64,000 nt of DNA from Yersinia alsatica (GCF_902170305.1 NZ_CABHWW010000024.1:1-64000); one strand, 5' to 3'; shown: positions 20,794 through 31,325, numbered from the stretch's first letter. The notes: a model not told the origin generated them from the sequence alone. Made by a program: numbers and translations.

Positions 20794-21450
20794 TTAATCC
20801 GATACCTTGCTATTAGTCTCATTTTGCAATGAAAGGCTGTGGGCTAACATATCCAGGAAGGCATCAATTAATACCGGTGCCTCTTGTTTTATATCAAAAC
20901 TTTCCGGCATAAAAAGCCAGTTTTCCATCAAACCTGTAATATAAGCTCTCATGATTATCGCAGCACGGCGAGTATCAAGATTGACGGGCAATTGATTTGC
21001 TTCAATACAGCCTTGCAAAACCGATTCAATTCGCTCATAACTAGCTAAATCAAGAACTTTACGCGCGTCATGGACGGAGGTCATCTCACCGACAAATTCA
21101 CATTTATGGAATACAATCTCCATTAATGCGCGGCGTCGGCAATCCTCACGCGTAGAAACAAGTACATAGATGAGTATTTCGCGCAGAATACGTAGTGGAT
21201 TATCAGGATATTTTACCTGATACTCTAGCTCGAGCTGATCAATTTTAGACTCTGATAACGCCCAAACCTCGTTAAATAGGTCTACCTTATTCTTGAAGTG
21301 CCAGTAAATCGCGCCACGGGTAACACCTGCGGCGGCGGCAATATCAGTAAGCGAAGTGCCAGAAACACCGTGCGCAGAAAATTCCCGCACTGCGGCATCT
21401 AGAATTTGTTGCCGGGTCTCTTCGGCTTGCTGTTTGGTTTTTCGTGCCAT
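20794..21450 (-). CDS. acrR: TetR-family repressor AcrR
   Basis: AcrR is a local repressor of acrAB, released by drugs and dyes bound in its C-terminal pocket. The product is 218 aa. The N-terminal helix-turn-helix is [40 protein letters not shown] (about 16-55), with a ligand/dimer domain after that. It is divergent from acrA, with a 24-bp palindromic operator in between. Confidence 0.96.
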   Translation of the reverse strand: MARKTKQQAEETRQQILDAAVREFSAHGVSGTSLTDIAAAAGVTRGAIYWHFKNKVDLFNEVWALSESKIDQLELEYQVKYPDNPLRILREILIYVLVSTREDCRRRALMEIVFHKCEFVGEMTSVHDARKVLDLASYERIESVLQGCIEANQLPVNLDTRRAAIIMRAYITGLMENWLFMPESFDIKQEAPVLIDAFLDMLAHSLSLQNETNSKVSD

Positions 21451-21478
21451 AGCGTTGTTTTTTCGAGGGGGTGCGATT

Positions 21479-21502
21479 TACATACATTCACGAATGTATG
21501 TA
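21479..21502. promoter_or_regulatory. AcrR operator
   Basis: A 24-bp palindrome of the form TACATACATT-N4-AATGTATGTA, identical in its arms to the E. coli AcrR site. It lies 28 bp before acrR and about 90 bp before acrA, so one bound repressor can control both genes. Confidence 0.92.
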
Positions 21503-21594
21503 CCATAGCACGCACATATAATTTACGCAGCAATGGGTTTTAAAGCTTGTGATCCATTGGATTAAATTAAAAATCGGACACTTGAGGTTTATCT

Positions 21595-22782
21595 ATGAGC
21601 AAAAACAGAGGGGTAATGCCTCTGGCTGCAATTCTGGTACTTTCAGGCAGCTTAGTACTTATAGGATGTAATGACAAAGATGCGGCGCAAGCCCATGCTC
21701 AACAGGCACCTGAAGTCGGTATTGTGACATTGAAAGCAGCACCGCTGAATATCACAACCGAGTTGCCAGGCCGCACGTCCGCATTCCGTGTTGCAGAAGT
21801 TCGCCCGCAAGTTAGCGGGATTATTCTTAAACGTAACTATGTTGAAGGCAGTGATGTCACCGCCGGAACATCTCTTTATCAAATTGACCCAGCCACGTAT
21901 CAGGCTGCTTATGACAGTGCGAAAGGTGATTTAGCTAAGGCGCAAGCTGCTGCTGACATCGCACGCCTGACTGTGAACCGTTATAAACCACTACTGGGTA
22001 CCAACTACATCAGTAAGCAAGAATATGACCAGGCAGTGTCTGACTCTATGCAAGCCAATGCTGCAGTTCTTGCAGCAAAAGCGGCGGTAGAAACAGCGCG
22101 TATTAACCTGGCTTATACTCAGGTCACCTCGCCAATCAGTGGTCGCACGGGTAAATCTTCAGTGACTGAAGGGGCTTTAGTGACCAGTGGCCAGGCAACT
22201 GCGCTGACAACAGTTCAGCAGCTTGACCCTATGTATGTTGATGTCACTCAATCAAGCGATGAATTCCTGCGCCTGAAAAAAGAGCTGGCTGATGGCACGC
22301 TCAAACAAGAAAACGGCAAAGCCAAAGTTCGCTTGTTGTTGGAAAACGGTACTGAATACCCTGAAACAGGTACGTTAGAGTTTTCTGGTGTCACTGTGGA
22401 TGAAACCACAGGTTCAATCACCATCCGTGCAATCTTCCCTAACCCGAATGAGGCATTACTGCCAGGGATGTTTGTCCGTGCCCGTCTGGATGAAGGTGTC
22501 AGACCTGATGCACTGTTAGTGCCTCAACAAGGTGTGACCCGTAACCCACGTGGGGAAGCAACAGCGATGGTTGTTGGTGCCGACGACAAAGTTGAAATGC
22601 GCACGTTGGTTGCTAATCAAGCTATTGGTAACAAGTGGTTGGTTACCGAAGGGTTGAAAGCAGGCGATCGTCTTATTGTTTCCGGCTTGCAGAAAATCAG
22701 ACCGGGTGTGCAGGTAAAAGTGCAGGAAGTTACTGACGAGACACCAAAAGCAGCCCCAGCTGATACAGCGAAGAAGTCTTAA
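21595..22782 (+). CDS. acrA: RND efflux periplasmic adaptor AcrA
   Basis: The membrane-fusion lipoprotein linking AcrB to TolC. The product is 395 aa. A lipoprotein signal ends with the lipobox LIGC (Cys25). Lipoyl half-motifs surround a helical hairpin (about 95-175, Ala/Lys-rich), and beta-barrel and membrane-proximal domains follow (GTLEFSGVTVDETTGSITIRAIFPNP). Sixteen bases separate it from acrB, forming the acrAB operon under AcrR control. Confidence 0.97.
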   Translation: MSKNRGVMPLAAILVLSGSLVLIGCNDKDAAQAHAQQAPEVGIVTLKAAPLNITTELPGRTSAFRVAEVRPQVSGIILKRNYVEGSDVTAGTSLYQIDPATYQAAYDSAKGDLAKAQAAADIARLTVNRYKPLLGTNYISKQEYDQAVSDSMQANAAVLAAKAAVETARINLAYTQVTSPISGRTGKSSVTEGALVTSGQATALTTVQQLDPMYVDVTQSSDEFLRLKKELADGTLKQENGKAKVRLLLENGTEYPETGTLEFSGVTVDETTGSITIRAIFPNPNEALLPGMFVRARLDEGVRPDALLVPQQGVTRNPRGEATAMVVGADDKVEMRTLVANQAIGNKWLVTEGLKAGDRLIVSGLQKIRPGVQVKVQEVTDETPKAAPADTAKKS

Positions 22783-22798
22783 AAGGAGCCGGTAATTC

Positions 22799-25700
22799 AT
22801 GGCTAAGTTCTTTATAGATCGCCCTATTTTCGCTTGGGTTATCGCTATCATAATCATGTTGGCGGGCGCTCTTGCGATAATGAAATTACCTGTTGCGCAA
22901 TATCCGACCATTGCGCCACCGGCAATTACAATCTCCGCCAACTACCCTGGCGCCGATGCGACCACTGTGCAGAATACAGTTACACAGGTTATCGAACAGA
23001 ACATGAACGGTATCGATAACCTGCTGTATATGTCTTCCAGCAGTGACTCCTCCGGTAATGTGCAGTTGACGTTGACCTTTAACTCAGGCACTGACCCGGA
23101 TATCGCTCAGGTTCAGGTCCAGAACAAACTGCAATTAGCGATGCCATTGCTGCCGCAAGAAGTACAGCAGCAAGGTGTGAGCGTTGAAAAGTCCAGTAGT
23201 AGCTTCCTGATGGTTGCCGGCTTTATTTCTGAAGACGGTAACATGCAGCAAGAAGACATTGCTGACTATGTTGGTTCTAACATTAAAGATCCGATTAGCC
23301 GTACTACTGGGGTGGGTGATGTTCAGCTGTTTGGTTCCCAATATGCGATGCGTATTTGGATGGACCCGCACAAACTGAATAACTTCGGTTTGACGCCAGT
23401 TGATGTTATCAGCGCCATTAAAGTACAGAACAATCAGGTTGCAGCGGGTCAGTTAGGTGGGACACCACCGGTGCCAGGTCAGGAACTGAACTCATCAATT
23501 ATTGCGCAAACCCGTTTAACAAATGCGGAAGAATTCAGCCAAATTTTGCTGAAAGTGAATACTGATGGTTCGCAGGTTCGCCTGAAAGACGTTGCTATCG
23601 TCAAACTGGGTGCTGAAAGCTACAACATCATTGCCCGTTATAACGGTAAGCCAGCGGCAGGTATTGGTATCAAGCTGGCAACAGGGGCTAACGCCCTGAA
23701 CACCTCCGCGGCAGTAAAAGCTGAACTGGCGAAATTACAGCCGTTCTTCCCTGCCGGGTTGAAAGTGGTTTATCCGTACGACACCACACCGTTCGTTAAG
23801 ATCTCTATTAACGAAGTGGTTAAAACACTGGTAGAAGCCATTATTCTGGTGTTCTTGGTTATGTACCTGTTCTTGCAAAACTTCCGTGCAACGTTGATTC
23901 CAACGATTGCGGTGCCGGTCGTATTGATGGGGACTTTTGCCATTCTCTCTGCCTTTGGCTATTCGATAAACACCCTAACGATGTTCGGGATGGTGTTGGC
24001 GATAGGGCTATTGGTGGATGACGCCATCGTGGTCGTAGAGAACGTCGAACGTGTGATGCAAGAGGAAGGGCTACCACCGAAAGAAGCCACCAAGAAATCC
24101 ATGGAGCAGATCCAAGGTGCATTGGTGGGGATCGCGTTGGTGCTTTCTGCGGTATTTATCCCGATGGCCTTCTTCGGCGGCGCAACCGGGGCGATTTATC
24201 GTCAGTTCTCTATCACTATCGTTTCAGCCATGGTGCTCTCGGTTCTGGTGGCATTAATTCTGACACCAGCACTGTGCGCAACAATGCTGAAACCGATCGC
24301 CAAAGGCGAACATGGCCCGAAAACCGGCTTCTTTGGTTGGTTTAACCGCATGTTCGACAAGAGTACCCACCATTATACCGACAGTGTTGCCAACATCTTG
24401 CGCAGCACCGGTCGTTATCTGGTGATCTATCTGGCACTGGTTATTGTGATGGGCTTGCTGTTCATACGGCTCCCTTCTTCATTCTTGCCAGAAGAAGATC
24501 AGGGCGTGTTCCTGACCATGGTACAAATGCCGGCGGGGGCAACCCAAGAACGTACTCAGAAGGTGCTAAATCAGGTTACTGACTATTATCTCGACAAAGA
24601 AAAAGATGTGGTTAACTCGGTGTTTACCGTTAACGGCTTCGGTTTCAGTGGTCAAGGTCAGAACACCGGTCTGGCATTCGTTAGTCTGAAAAACTGGGAC
24701 GAGCGCCCAGGTGAGCAAAACAAAGTCCCAGCCATCGTAGGCCGTGCCTCTGCTGCATTCTCACAAATTAAAGACGGTTTGGTGTTCGCCTTTAACTTGC
24801 CAGCGATTGTGGAATTGGGTACAGCCACCGGTTTCGACTTCCAGTTAATTGACCAAGGTAACTTGGGGCATCAGAAGTTAACTGAAGCACGTAACCAACT
24901 GCTTGGTATGGCAGCGCAACATCCAGATATGCTAGTCGGTATGCGTCCTAACGGGCTGGAAGACACCCCTCAGTTCAAAGTGGAAGTTGATCAGGAAAAA
25001 GCACAAGCCCTTGGTGTGTCAATTTCTGATATCAATACCACCCTCGGTTCCGCGATGGGCGGCAGCTACGTAAACGACTTTATCGACCGTGGTCGTGTGA
25101 AGAAAGTTTATGTGCAGGCTGATGCACCATTCCGCATGTTGCCGGGTGACATTGATAAATGGTATGTCCGTAACAACGCCGGTCAAATGGTGTCGTTTGC
25201 AACCTTCTCCAGTGCCAAATGGGAATATGGCTCTCCACGATTGGAACGCTACAACGGCTTACCATCCATGGAGATTCTGGGTCAGGCTGCTCCGGGTAAA
25301 AGTACCGGTGAAGCAATGGATCTGATGCAGGAATTGGCAGCTAAGTTACCAAGTGGTATTGGTTATGACTGGACGGGTATGTCCTATCAAGAACGTTTAT
25401 CCGGTAACCAGGCTCCAGCACTGTACGCCATCTCGCTGATTGTGGTCTTCTTGTGTCTGGCTGCATTGTATGAAAGCTGGTCGATTCCATTCTCAGTTAT
25501 GTTGGTGGTACCACTGGGTGTGGTCGGTGCACTGATGGCGGCTTCGCTACGCGGCTTGGAAAATGACGTTTACTTCCAGGTAGGCTTATTGACCACTATC
25601 GGGCTATCGGCCAAGAACGCCATCTTGATTGTTGAGTTCGCCAAGGACTTAATGGACAAAGAAGGCAAAGGGTTGGTGGAATCAACCTTGGAAGCGGTGC

Positions 25701-25951
25701 GTATGCGTCTGCGTCCAATCTTGATGACCTCACTGGCCTTTATCCTTGGGGTTCTGCCGCTGGTTATCAGTAGCGGTGCCGGTTCTGGTGCACAGAATGC
25801 GGTTGGTACCGGTGTAATGGGCGGTATGATAACTGCAACCGTGCTGGCTATCTTCTTTGTTCCGGTATTCTTCGTGGTGGTTCGCCGCCGTTTCAGTCGG
25901 AAAAGCGAAGATGTAGAACACGCACACACCGTTGACCATAAGGTGCCGTAA
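22799..25951 (+). CDS. acrB: RND multidrug efflux transporter AcrB
   Basis: A proton-driven inner-membrane trimer that exports drugs, bile salts and dyes through AcrA and TolC. The product is 1050 aa with the usual twelve membrane helices and two large periplasmic loops. [17 protein letters not shown] is the hallmark N-terminus. The proton-relay aspartates are in [17 protein letters not shown] (about 405-420), and the second-half counterpart is [19 protein letters not shown] with the relay Lys. A strong terminator follows. Confidence 0.97.
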   Translation: MAKFFIDRPIFAWVIAIIIMLAGALAIMKLPVAQYPTIAPPAITISANYPGADATTVQNTVTQVIEQNMNGIDNLLYMSSSSDSSGNVQLTLTFNSGTDPDIAQVQVQNKLQLAMPLLPQEVQQQGVSVEKSSSSFLMVAGFISEDGNMQQEDIADYVGSNIKDPISRTTGVGDVQLFGSQYAMRIWMDPHKLNNFGLTPVDVISAIKVQNNQVAAGQLGGTPPVPGQELNSSIIAQTRLTNAEEFSQILLKVNTDGSQVRLKDVAIVKLGAESYNIIARYNGKPAAGIGIKLATGANALNTSAAVKAELAKLQPFFPAGLKVVYPYDTTPFVKISINEVVKTLVEAIILVFLVMYLFLQNFRATLIPTIAVPVVLMGTFAILSAFGYSINTLTMFGMVLAIGLLVDDAIVVVENVERVMQEEGLPPKEATKKSMEQIQGALVGIALVLSAVFIPMAFFGGATGAIYRQFSITIVSAMVLSVLVALILTPALCATMLKPIAKGEHGPKTGFFGWFNRMFDKSTHHYTDSVANILRSTGRYLVIYLALVIVMGLLFIRLPSSFLPEEDQGVFLTMVQMPAGATQERTQKVLNQVTDYYLDKEKDVVNSVFTVNGFGFSGQGQNTGLAFVSLKNWDERPGEQNKVPAIVGRASAAFSQIKDGLVFAFNLPAIVELGTATGFDFQLIDQGNLGHQKLTEARNQLLGMAAQHPDMLVGMRPNGLEDTPQFKVEVDQEKAQALGVSISDINTTLGSAMGGSYVNDFIDRGRVKKVYVQADAPFRMLPGDIDKWYVRNNAGQMVSFATFSSAKWEYGSPRLERYNGLPSMEILGQAAPGKSTGEAMDLMQELAAKLPSGIGYDWTGMSYQERLSGNQAPALYAISLIVVFLCLAALYESWSIPFSVMLVVPLGVVGALMAASLRGLENDVYFQVGLLTTIGLSAKNAILIVEFAKDLMDKEGKGLVESTLEAVRMRLRPILMTSLAFILGVLPLVISSGAGSGAQNAVGTGVMGGMITATVLAIFFVPVFFVVVRRRFSRKSEDVEHAHTVDHKVP

Positions 25952-25982
25952 ACCTTACTGACAACTGATGATGTCATACTTA

Positions 25983-26010
25983 GAAGGCCGCTATATTGCG
26001 GCCTTTTCTT
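25983..26010 (+). terminator. acrAB rho-independent terminator
   Basis: GGCCGC/GCGGCC stem with a TATATT loop, flanked by AA and followed by TTTTCTTTT, 32 bp after the acrB stop. Confidence 0.9.
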
Positions 26011-26177
26011 TTATCTTTTTCTACCACTTGCACGCGTTTTTTGCCACGTTGACACAGCAGAAAACAGGGCACTATCCCCGCGCCAGAGCAGCCAATCCCG
26101 CAGTGATGATTATATTGTGATCAATATACCAAATAGCGAGTTGAGTATTTGCAGCAAGGTAATAAGTTATTATTATG

Positions 26178-26196
26178 TAAATATTCATAAAAATGA
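26178..26196. repeat. Copy 1 of a TAAATATTCAnAAAAATGA motif
   Basis: A TATTCAT-AAAA-ATGAA imperfect palindrome about 33 bp before the yhfY-like start. It recurs with one mismatch at 26608, before the next gene. It is a candidate operator for the yhf-like operon. Confidence 0.5.
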
Positions 26197-26228
26197 AGAT
26201 AAAGACAAACCGCATCAAGGAAAGATAA

Positions 26229-26579
26229 ATGGAAGTAAGATTAAAAATCCTTTATGACGCACAGGTTATTGATTCAGATGTTTATTTCGGCATGCTTAAT
26301 GTTCTCAAGCGGCTGGAGCAACACTGGCAATTATCTATTCGCCATCCTCAGGGTGAAATGTTAATCACTCATATGGCCAATGCGTTGATGCGGGCAAGTC
26401 AAGGACAGGTTATTCCGGCTATCGATAACGAGATATTAACAGAGATCGAAGCCGCAGAAATTTTTGCCAATATCAGGGAAATTAATAACGATTTACTCTC
26501 ACTGTTTGCCTTCGAGGTACCCGATTACGAAGTAGGATATCTATTAGCAAACTTATATGGCTTACACTTGGCCCAGTAG
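26229..26579 (+). CDS. yhfY: PRD-domain protein, YhfY-like
   Basis: A 116-aa stand-alone PTS-regulation domain (PRD). MLITHMANALMRASQG (43-58) is the PRD core, with conserved His48; DNEILTEIEAAEIFANI and FEVPDYEVGYLLANLYGLH follow. PRDs are normally phosphorylated by HPr or EIIB in antiterminators and activators; this one has no DNA- or RNA-binding part. AAGGAAAGATAA precedes the ATG. First gene of a five-gene run in the same order as part of the E. coli yhf operon (yhfY, X, W, U, T, read in that transcription order). Its role is unknown. Confidence 0.8.
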   Translation: MEVRLKILYDAQVIDSDVYFGMLNVLKRLEQHWQLSIRHPQGEMLITHMANALMRASQGQVIPAIDNEILTEIEAAEIFANIREINNDLLSLFAFEVPDYEVGYLLANLYGLHLAQ

Positions 26580-26607
26580 GCAGAGAGCTAATTATATTTA
26601 CATAAGC

Positions 26608-26626
26608 TAAATATTCAAAAAAATGA
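26608..26626. repeat. Copy 2 of the TAAATATTCAnAAAAATGA motif
   Basis: The second copy lies about 32 bp before the yhfX-like start and differs from copy 1 at one position. The spacing to the start codon is nearly the same as for copy 1. Confidence 0.5.
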
Positions 26627-26657
26627 ATAATAAAATATCAATATTTGGGAATTTAAT

Positions 26658-27833
26658 ATGCTATTGAAAGCACTACAAAAACAAAATCCAGCACTCATGG
26701 ATGCGGCACTTTTACTTTGGCAACAAGGGGCCATTAAACCTGACAGCTATGTCATTGATGTTGATCAGGTCAAACAAAATGCACGTTTATTGTTAGCTAC
26801 AGCAGCACGTTACGGCATCACACTTTATCTCATGAGTAAACAATTTGGCCGAAACCCGCAGCTCTGCAAACTACTGCTGGAATGTGGCTATCAAGGGATT
26901 GTCGCAGTAGATTTCAAAGAGGCACGCCAACTCTATCAGCATAATTTACCCGTGGCTCATGTCGGTCATTTGGTGCAAATCCCCAGTGCTATGGTGGATG
27001 AAGTTGTTGCCCACCACCCAGAGGTGATTACGGTATACAGTACTGCTAAAGCGCGTGAAATTGCAGCCGCAGCTCTGCGTCAGAACAGAGAGCAAGCGCT
27101 GTTACTTAAAGTTTGGCACCACGGTGACCTTATTTATCCGGGGCAAGAGGCTGGATTTTCGCTAGATGAACTGCCCGGTATTATTAACGAAATAAAAGCC
27201 TTACCGGGGGTTCGTTTGGTGGGAGTCACCCATTTTCCTTGCATGCTTTTTGATAGTGAAAAAGGAAAAACATTGCCCAGCCCCAACCTCAATACACTTA
27301 TTGAGGCAAAAAGTATCTTTGAGCAACAAGGGATATCTGTGGAGCAGGTCAATGGCCCTTCAGCTACTGGGGTAGAAAGCCTGCCGCAGTTAGCACGCTT
27401 TGGGGTAACACATGCTGAACCGGGACATTCATTGACCGGAACTATGCCATCCAATCAACAGGGCAACCAACCCGAGCATGTCGCGATGCTGTATCTGACC
27501 GAGATTTCCCATTGTCATCAAGGCAAAAGTTATTGTTATGGTGGCGGATATTATCGCCGCGGCCATTTAAGCAATGCACTGGTCTATGAGCAACAATGGC
27601 GCGCAAGCAAGGTACTGAAACCGGCCAATGACAGCATCGACTACACGCTCAGCCTTGTCGAACCCTTTGCCGTCGGCAGCCCAGTTATCATGTGCTTTCG
27701 CACCCAAATTTTTGCCACCCGCAGTGATGTAGCCCTGGTTGCAGGGATTCATACCGGCCAACCAACACTGCTAGGAATTTATGATAGTCAGGGTAATACC
27801 ATTCCAACGTCCACAGGACAGGAGAGGTTATGA
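26658..27833 (+). CDS. yhfX: Alanine racemase-like PLP enzyme, YhfX-like
   Basis: A 391-aa fold-type III PLP protein. Residues 30-70 match the alanine-racemase N-terminal barrel, with the probable cofactor lysine in [11 protein letters not shown] (Lys61). [42 protein letters not shown] and [11 protein letters not shown] further along are conserved in YhfX proteins. The barrel resembles amino-acid racemases and decarboxylases, but substrate is not established. The stop overlaps the next start (ATGA), so it is translationally coupled to the phosphomutase-like gene. Confidence 0.82.
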   Translation: MLLKALQKQNPALMDAALLLWQQGAIKPDSYVIDVDQVKQNARLLLATAARYGITLYLMSKQFGRNPQLCKLLLECGYQGIVAVDFKEARQLYQHNLPVAHVGHLVQIPSAMVDEVVAHHPEVITVYSTAKAREIAAAALRQNREQALLLKVWHHGDLIYPGQEAGFSLDELPGIINEIKALPGVRLVGVTHFPCMLFDSEKGKTLPSPNLNTLIEAKSIFEQQGISVEQVNGPSATGVESLPQLARFGVTHAEPGHSLTGTMPSNQQGNQPEHVAMLYLTEISHCHQGKSYCYGGGYYRRGHLSNALVYEQQWRASKVLKPANDSIDYTLSLVEPFAVGSPVIMCFRTQIFATRSDVALVAGIHTGQPTLLGIYDSQGNTIPTSTGQERL

Positions 27834-29095
27834 GTAAGTTTATCGTACTGGTCATCGACAGTTTTGGCGTGGGTGCCATGCCTGATGTTTGCGAAGTTCG
27901 CCCACAAGATAAAGAGGCCAACACCTGCGCCCATATTTTGCAAACCTATCCAGAGCTGCGGTTACCTAACCTGGAAAAGCTGGGGCTACTCAATGCACTG
28001 CATATTGGTTCACCTGATTTCAATGACAGTGTGATGCAAGATAATCCGCATGCCAGTTTTGGTGTGGCGCTATTGCAGCATGAAGGTGGAGACACCTTTA
28101 TGGGTCATCAGGAAATTATGGGTACCCTGCCCCGCGCGCCCTTAAGCATGCCCTTCGCTACGGTAAAATCACGGGTGGCTGATGCATTACGCCAACAGGG
28201 ATATCAAGTTGAAGAGCTCAGTGCTGCTGATGATAACAGCGATTTACAGTTCTTATGGGTCAATGGCTGTGTGGCAATTGGTGATAATCTTGAGGCAGAT
28301 TTAGGTCAAGTATTTAATATTTGTGCTAATTTAAGCGCCATTGATTTTTCTCAGGTAGAAAAAATAGGTAGGATAGTGCGCGGTTGTGTCGAAGTGAACC
28401 GCGTCATCGCCTATGGAGGGCTACTGATGGACAGCCTGGCAATCATCAGTGCAGCTGAAGTTAAGCAAGAACACTATATTGGCATTAATAGCCCAAAATC
28501 CGGTGTTTATGATCGCGGTTTTCAGGTTATTCATCTCGGTTATGGTGTTGATACTGATGTTCAGGTGCCCCAGCAGCTAGAAAAAGTGAACATTCCAACG
28601 GTTCTGATCGGTAAAGTGGCAGATATTGTTGCCAACCCTGCCGGGCGAAGCTACCAACAATTGGTTGATTCCCAAGTTATTTTGGATATCACATTGGCCG
28701 AGGTTCAACGCGCAGGGAGTGCCTTTATCTGTACCAATATTCAGGAAACGGATCTGGCGGGCCATGGGCAAGATGTTGAACGTTATGCTGAGCGCCTGCG
28801 ATTGGTTGACACAATGTTAGGTAACATTACCGCCGCTATGGCTGTAGGTGATTGTCTGGTGGTGATGGCCGACCACGGTAACGACCCAACCATCGGTCAC
28901 AGTAAACACACTCGGGAGCAAGTCCCGCTGCTGGTTTATCATGCCAGCACGGATAGTTCACTACCGCGGGCCATTCGATTAGGTATCCGCAAAACAATGT
29001 CTGATGTCGGCGCGACAGTTTGTGAGTTTTTTGCCGCTCCTGCACCACAAAATGGCCACTCTTTCTGGCAGCAACTAATGAATGCCAGCAAATAA
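27830..29095 (+). CDS. yhfW: Phosphopentomutase-like protein, YhfW-like
   Basis: A 421-aa member of the alkaline-phosphatase superfamily. [12 protein letters not shown] near residue 8 supplies metal ligand Asp10. [14 protein letters not shown] (86-99) corresponds to the phosphothreonine region of DeoB (Thr89), and [25 protein letters not shown] near the C-terminus is the second metal-binding block. This predicts isomerisation of a phosphorylated sugar or similar compound. GGAGAGG before the overlapping ATG is a strong ribosome site. Not deoB itself, which belongs to the deo operon. Confidence 0.82.
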   Translation: MSKFIVLVIDSFGVGAMPDVCEVRPQDKEANTCAHILQTYPELRLPNLEKLGLLNALHIGSPDFNDSVMQDNPHASFGVALLQHEGGDTFMGHQEIMGTLPRAPLSMPFATVKSRVADALRQQGYQVEELSAADDNSDLQFLWVNGCVAIGDNLEADLGQVFNICANLSAIDFSQVEKIGRIVRGCVEVNRVIAYGGLLMDSLAIISAAEVKQEHYIGINSPKSGVYDRGFQVIHLGYGVDTDVQVPQQLEKVNIPTVLIGKVADIVANPAGRSYQQLVDSQVILDITLAEVQRAGSAFICTNIQETDLAGHGQDVERYAERLRLVDTMLGNITAAMAVGDCLVVMADHGNDPTIGHSKHTREQVPLLVYHASTDSSLPRAIRLGIRKTMSDVGATVCEFFAAPAPQNGHSFWQQLMNASK

Positions 29096-29145
29096 GGGAA
29101 TATATCTAGGCTATTTAAAACATATTCAAAAGTGGGGAAACAGAA

Positions 29146-29511
29146 ATGCTTAAAATCGCTATTGGTGGGCAGCTTAATAAAAACGAAATACAAGATTGTT
29201 TAATTAAATATGGTGCAGGTAAAGTCTCTTCTGAAATATTTACCGACATGGATGCCGCCATGAAAGTAAAAAATGGCAGTTTCGATTATTACGTCGGGGC
29301 TTGCCAAAGTGGCGCTGGCGGTGCACTGGCCATGGCCTATGCCCTGATAGGCCGCGATAAGTGCGCCACTATTGCTAATGCCCTAACCCAGCCCTCTGAG
29401 GCAGCAGTCAGCCAATTGATAGAACAGGGGAAAAAGGCATTTGGCTTTACCAATGATCGTGTTGAAAACTCAGTTAAAGCCCTGTGTGCCGTTTTATTAG
29501 CTGACAAATAA
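29146..29511 (+). CDS. yhfU: DUF2620 glycine-rich protein, YhfU-like
   Basis: A 121-aa soluble alpha/beta protein. MLKIAIGGQLNKNEIQD opens it, with ACQSGAGGALAMAYALIG near residue 50 and TIANALTQPSEAAVSQLI following. This matches the small DUF2620 family of yhf operons. The Gly/Ser-rich CQSGAGG loop looks like a ligand or phosphate site, but no activity is known. It sits between the mutase-like and transporter-like genes. Confidence 0.78.
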   Translation: MLKIAIGGQLNKNEIQDCLIKYGAGKVSSEIFTDMDAAMKVKNGSFDYYVGACQSGAGGALAMAYALIGRDKCATIANALTQPSEAAVSQLIEQGKKAFGFTNDRVENSVKALCAVLLADK

Positions 29512-29524
29512 CAATGCAAATAAA

Positions 29525-29569
29525 TAACGCCAAGTGACTTTATTGTATATAACTAAAAAACTTGGCGTT
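29525..29569. repeat. Inverted repeat between yhfU- and yhfT-like genes
   Basis: AACGCCAAGT (29525-29534) is perfectly repeated inverted as ACTTGGCGTT (29560-29569), with a 25-base AT-rich loop and no T-tract. It is inside the 120-bp spacer of the operon. It could stabilise the upstream mRNA or attenuate yhfT. Confidence 0.55.
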
Positions 29570-29631
29570 GCCACCAACAACAATAATAAACAAATTAGCC
29601 TGGAGCTGGTTAGCTCCGATGGGGTCGTGAT

Positions 29632-30915
29632 ATGGAATCGTTTAATTTAGTTAAGATTATTCTTTTCTCGCTAATGGGGGGGTACGCCACCTTTCTGGCC
29701 AATAAATCTATCGCGGTTTATCACGATGGATTGCGGCCTATCATGCCAGAGTTTATGAATGGCAATATGAGCCGAAAAGAACTGGCCGGTATCTCGTTTG
29801 CTATCAGTATTGGCTTTATCACCGGTTTTGCCATGCCGATTACGCTGGCAACCGGGATTATTGTTATTCATATCGTGTTGCTGACCGCCGATATTATTGG
29901 GGTATCACTGAACAATACTAAGCTCGCAGTATTCATTGGTACTCTTTATGGTGCGTTAGTGACCATCGCGCTGGATGGGCTGATTAAAGGTTTCTCTTAT
30001 CTGCCGGTCAATTTCCTGGATGCTCTGGCGTCAGTGGGTGACCCTATTATTTATGCCTTTGTCGCCTTCCCTGCTATTGCCGTCGGTTATCAGTTTGGTA
30101 AGAAAGCCGGGCTAATCACGATTATTATTGCCTTCTTGGCCCGCGTAGTCATTGAGCGCATAAACCCGGTCACTATTGCCGGTAATGAAGTGGCACTCAG
30201 TCCTGAAGGGATTGCGATGCTGTTTGGCATGATTTGCCTGCTGTTTTTTGCCTCGCGCGATAAACGCCATGGCGAGGAAGTGGAACACAGCCTGTTTGAT
30301 GACAACATAAAGCGTATTCGGAAGAATGCTATTTATCTATTACCGATGGCGGCCTTGATCACCATCACTGCCCACTACCATTGGATCGCTGGCGAACCCA
30401 TTGCTGCGGCGCTGCTTGGTAAAGGACAAATTACTTCAGCAGCTATCGTCGCCATCGTACAAGCTCTCGCCTTTATGCCGCTGATTATTACCACCGCAAT
30501 GATAAGCGGTGTGTATGGTACTAACGGCTGGTGTGACTGGTTCCTCGGATTAGGCTATCTCGCTCCGAATCCAGTCGTGGCTGGCATCCTCGGCGCTGGC
30601 GCTATGGGGGTGGAGATTACCAGTTTAAGTCGAATTGGTAAGGCAATGAACCGCTTCCCATCACTGAAAATGTCGGGTGACAATATTCGTACGGCCATGA
30701 CACAGATTCTTGAAATTGCACTCTTGGTTGGCGGGGTCAATGCCGCAAATCAGATCTGGCCCGGTACCGGTATTTTCGTGGTCGTCAGCTTATATATCCT
30801 TAACGAAATATGTGGCCGCCCAGTCATGAAGTTGGCGGCTGGCCCCATCGCCGCAATTATTGTTGGGATACTGGCCAACATCTTCGCTGTTCTCGGGCTG
30901 CATGTCGTCGCCTAA
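29632..30915 (+). CDS. yhfT: Predicted inner-membrane transporter, YhfT-like
   Basis: A 427-aa membrane protein with about ten to twelve hydrophobic segments. It opens with FNLVKIILFSLMGGYATFLANKSIAVYHDGLRP, and MPEFMNGNMSRKELAGISFAISIGFITGFAMP and YGTNGWCDWFLGLGYLAPNPVVAGILGAGAMG are recognisable YhfT blocks. Probably imports the substrate of the yhf-type pathway. The substrate is unknown. Last gene of the operon, followed at 30945 by a strong terminator. Confidence 0.82.
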   Translation: MESFNLVKIILFSLMGGYATFLANKSIAVYHDGLRPIMPEFMNGNMSRKELAGISFAISIGFITGFAMPITLATGIIVIHIVLLTADIIGVSLNNTKLAVFIGTLYGALVTIALDGLIKGFSYLPVNFLDALASVGDPIIYAFVAFPAIAVGYQFGKKAGLITIIIAFLARVVIERINPVTIAGNEVALSPEGIAMLFGMICLLFFASRDKRHGEEVEHSLFDDNIKRIRKNAIYLLPMAALITITAHYHWIAGEPIAAALLGKGQITSAAIVAIVQALAFMPLIITTAMISGVYGTNGWCDWFLGLGYLAPNPVVAGILGAGAMGVEITSLSRIGKAMNRFPSLKMSGDNIRTAMTQILEIALLVGGVNAANQIWPGTGIFVVVSLYILNEICGRPVMKLAAGPIAAIIVGILANIFAVLGLHVVA

Positions 30916-30944
30916 AAAACAGCAATAGCACCACCCAGATTGCA

Positions 30945-30978
30945 AAATCCGCAGATTTAGGTTTGCGGATTTTTTTTA
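30945..30978 (+). terminator. Terminator of the yhf-like operon
   Basis: AATCCGCA/TGCGGATT stem with a 10-base loop followed by a run of eight T, about 30 bp after the yhfT-like stop. Confidence 0.93.
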
Positions 30979-31017
30979 TTCGGACTTGAAACTGAAAAAT
31001 GAAAGGTGCATAATTAT

Positions 31018-31032
31018 TGTTATAGTATAACA
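31018..31032. promoter_or_regulatory. Zur box upstream of rpmE2
   Basis: TGTTATAGTATAACA, a perfect 15-bp palindrome around a single central base, is the core of the enterobacterial Zur consensus. It lies 18 bp before the rpmE2 start, overlapping the likely promoter. Zinc-loaded Zur should repress the L31/L36 pair. Confidence 0.92.
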
Positions 31033-31049
31033 TAACATATGGAGTTCTT

Positions 31050-31310
31050 ATGAAACCTGGCATCCATCCTAACTATCGAACCGTGGTTTTCCACGATACC
31101 AGTGCAGACACCTATTTCACTGTGGGTTCAACCATCGCCACGCAACGCACGATTGAACGTGATGGTCAGACTTATCCTTATGTCACATTGGATATCTCCT
31201 CGGCCTCACATCCGTATTACACCGGTAAACAAAAAGAGTTCTCAAAAGAGGGCAGCACTGCACGTTTCCATCAACGTTTTGGCAGTTTCCTGACCAAAAA
31301 AGCCAGCTAA
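31050..31310 (+). CDS. rpmE2: Type B 50S ribosomal protein L31 (zinc-independent)
   Basis: An 86-aa alternative L31 (YkgM type). It opens [16 protein letters not shown] and lacks the CxxC zinc motif of RpmE; there is no cysteine in the protein. [12 protein letters not shown] is conserved in type B L31. Under zinc limitation it replaces the zinc-binding L31 and frees zinc from ribosomes. GGAGTTCTT precedes the ATG. It shares a Zur-controlled transcript with rpmJ2. Confidence 0.95.
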   Translation: MKPGIHPNYRTVVFHDTSADTYFTVGSTIATQRTIERDGQTYPYVTLDISSASHPYYTGKQKEFSKEGSTARFHQRFGSFLTKKAS

Positions 31311-31325
31311 TTCTGAGAGTTAATC

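Noticed and set aside
26229-26579. Considered as tomB, the E. coli neighbour of acrB
   Set aside because: The sequence is a PRD domain; the genuine TomB homologue (YmoB) is at 35379.
27830-29095. Considered as phosphopentomutase deoB
   Set aside because: The context is a yhf-type operon without deo genes, and the sequence matches YhfW rather than DeoB in overall pattern.
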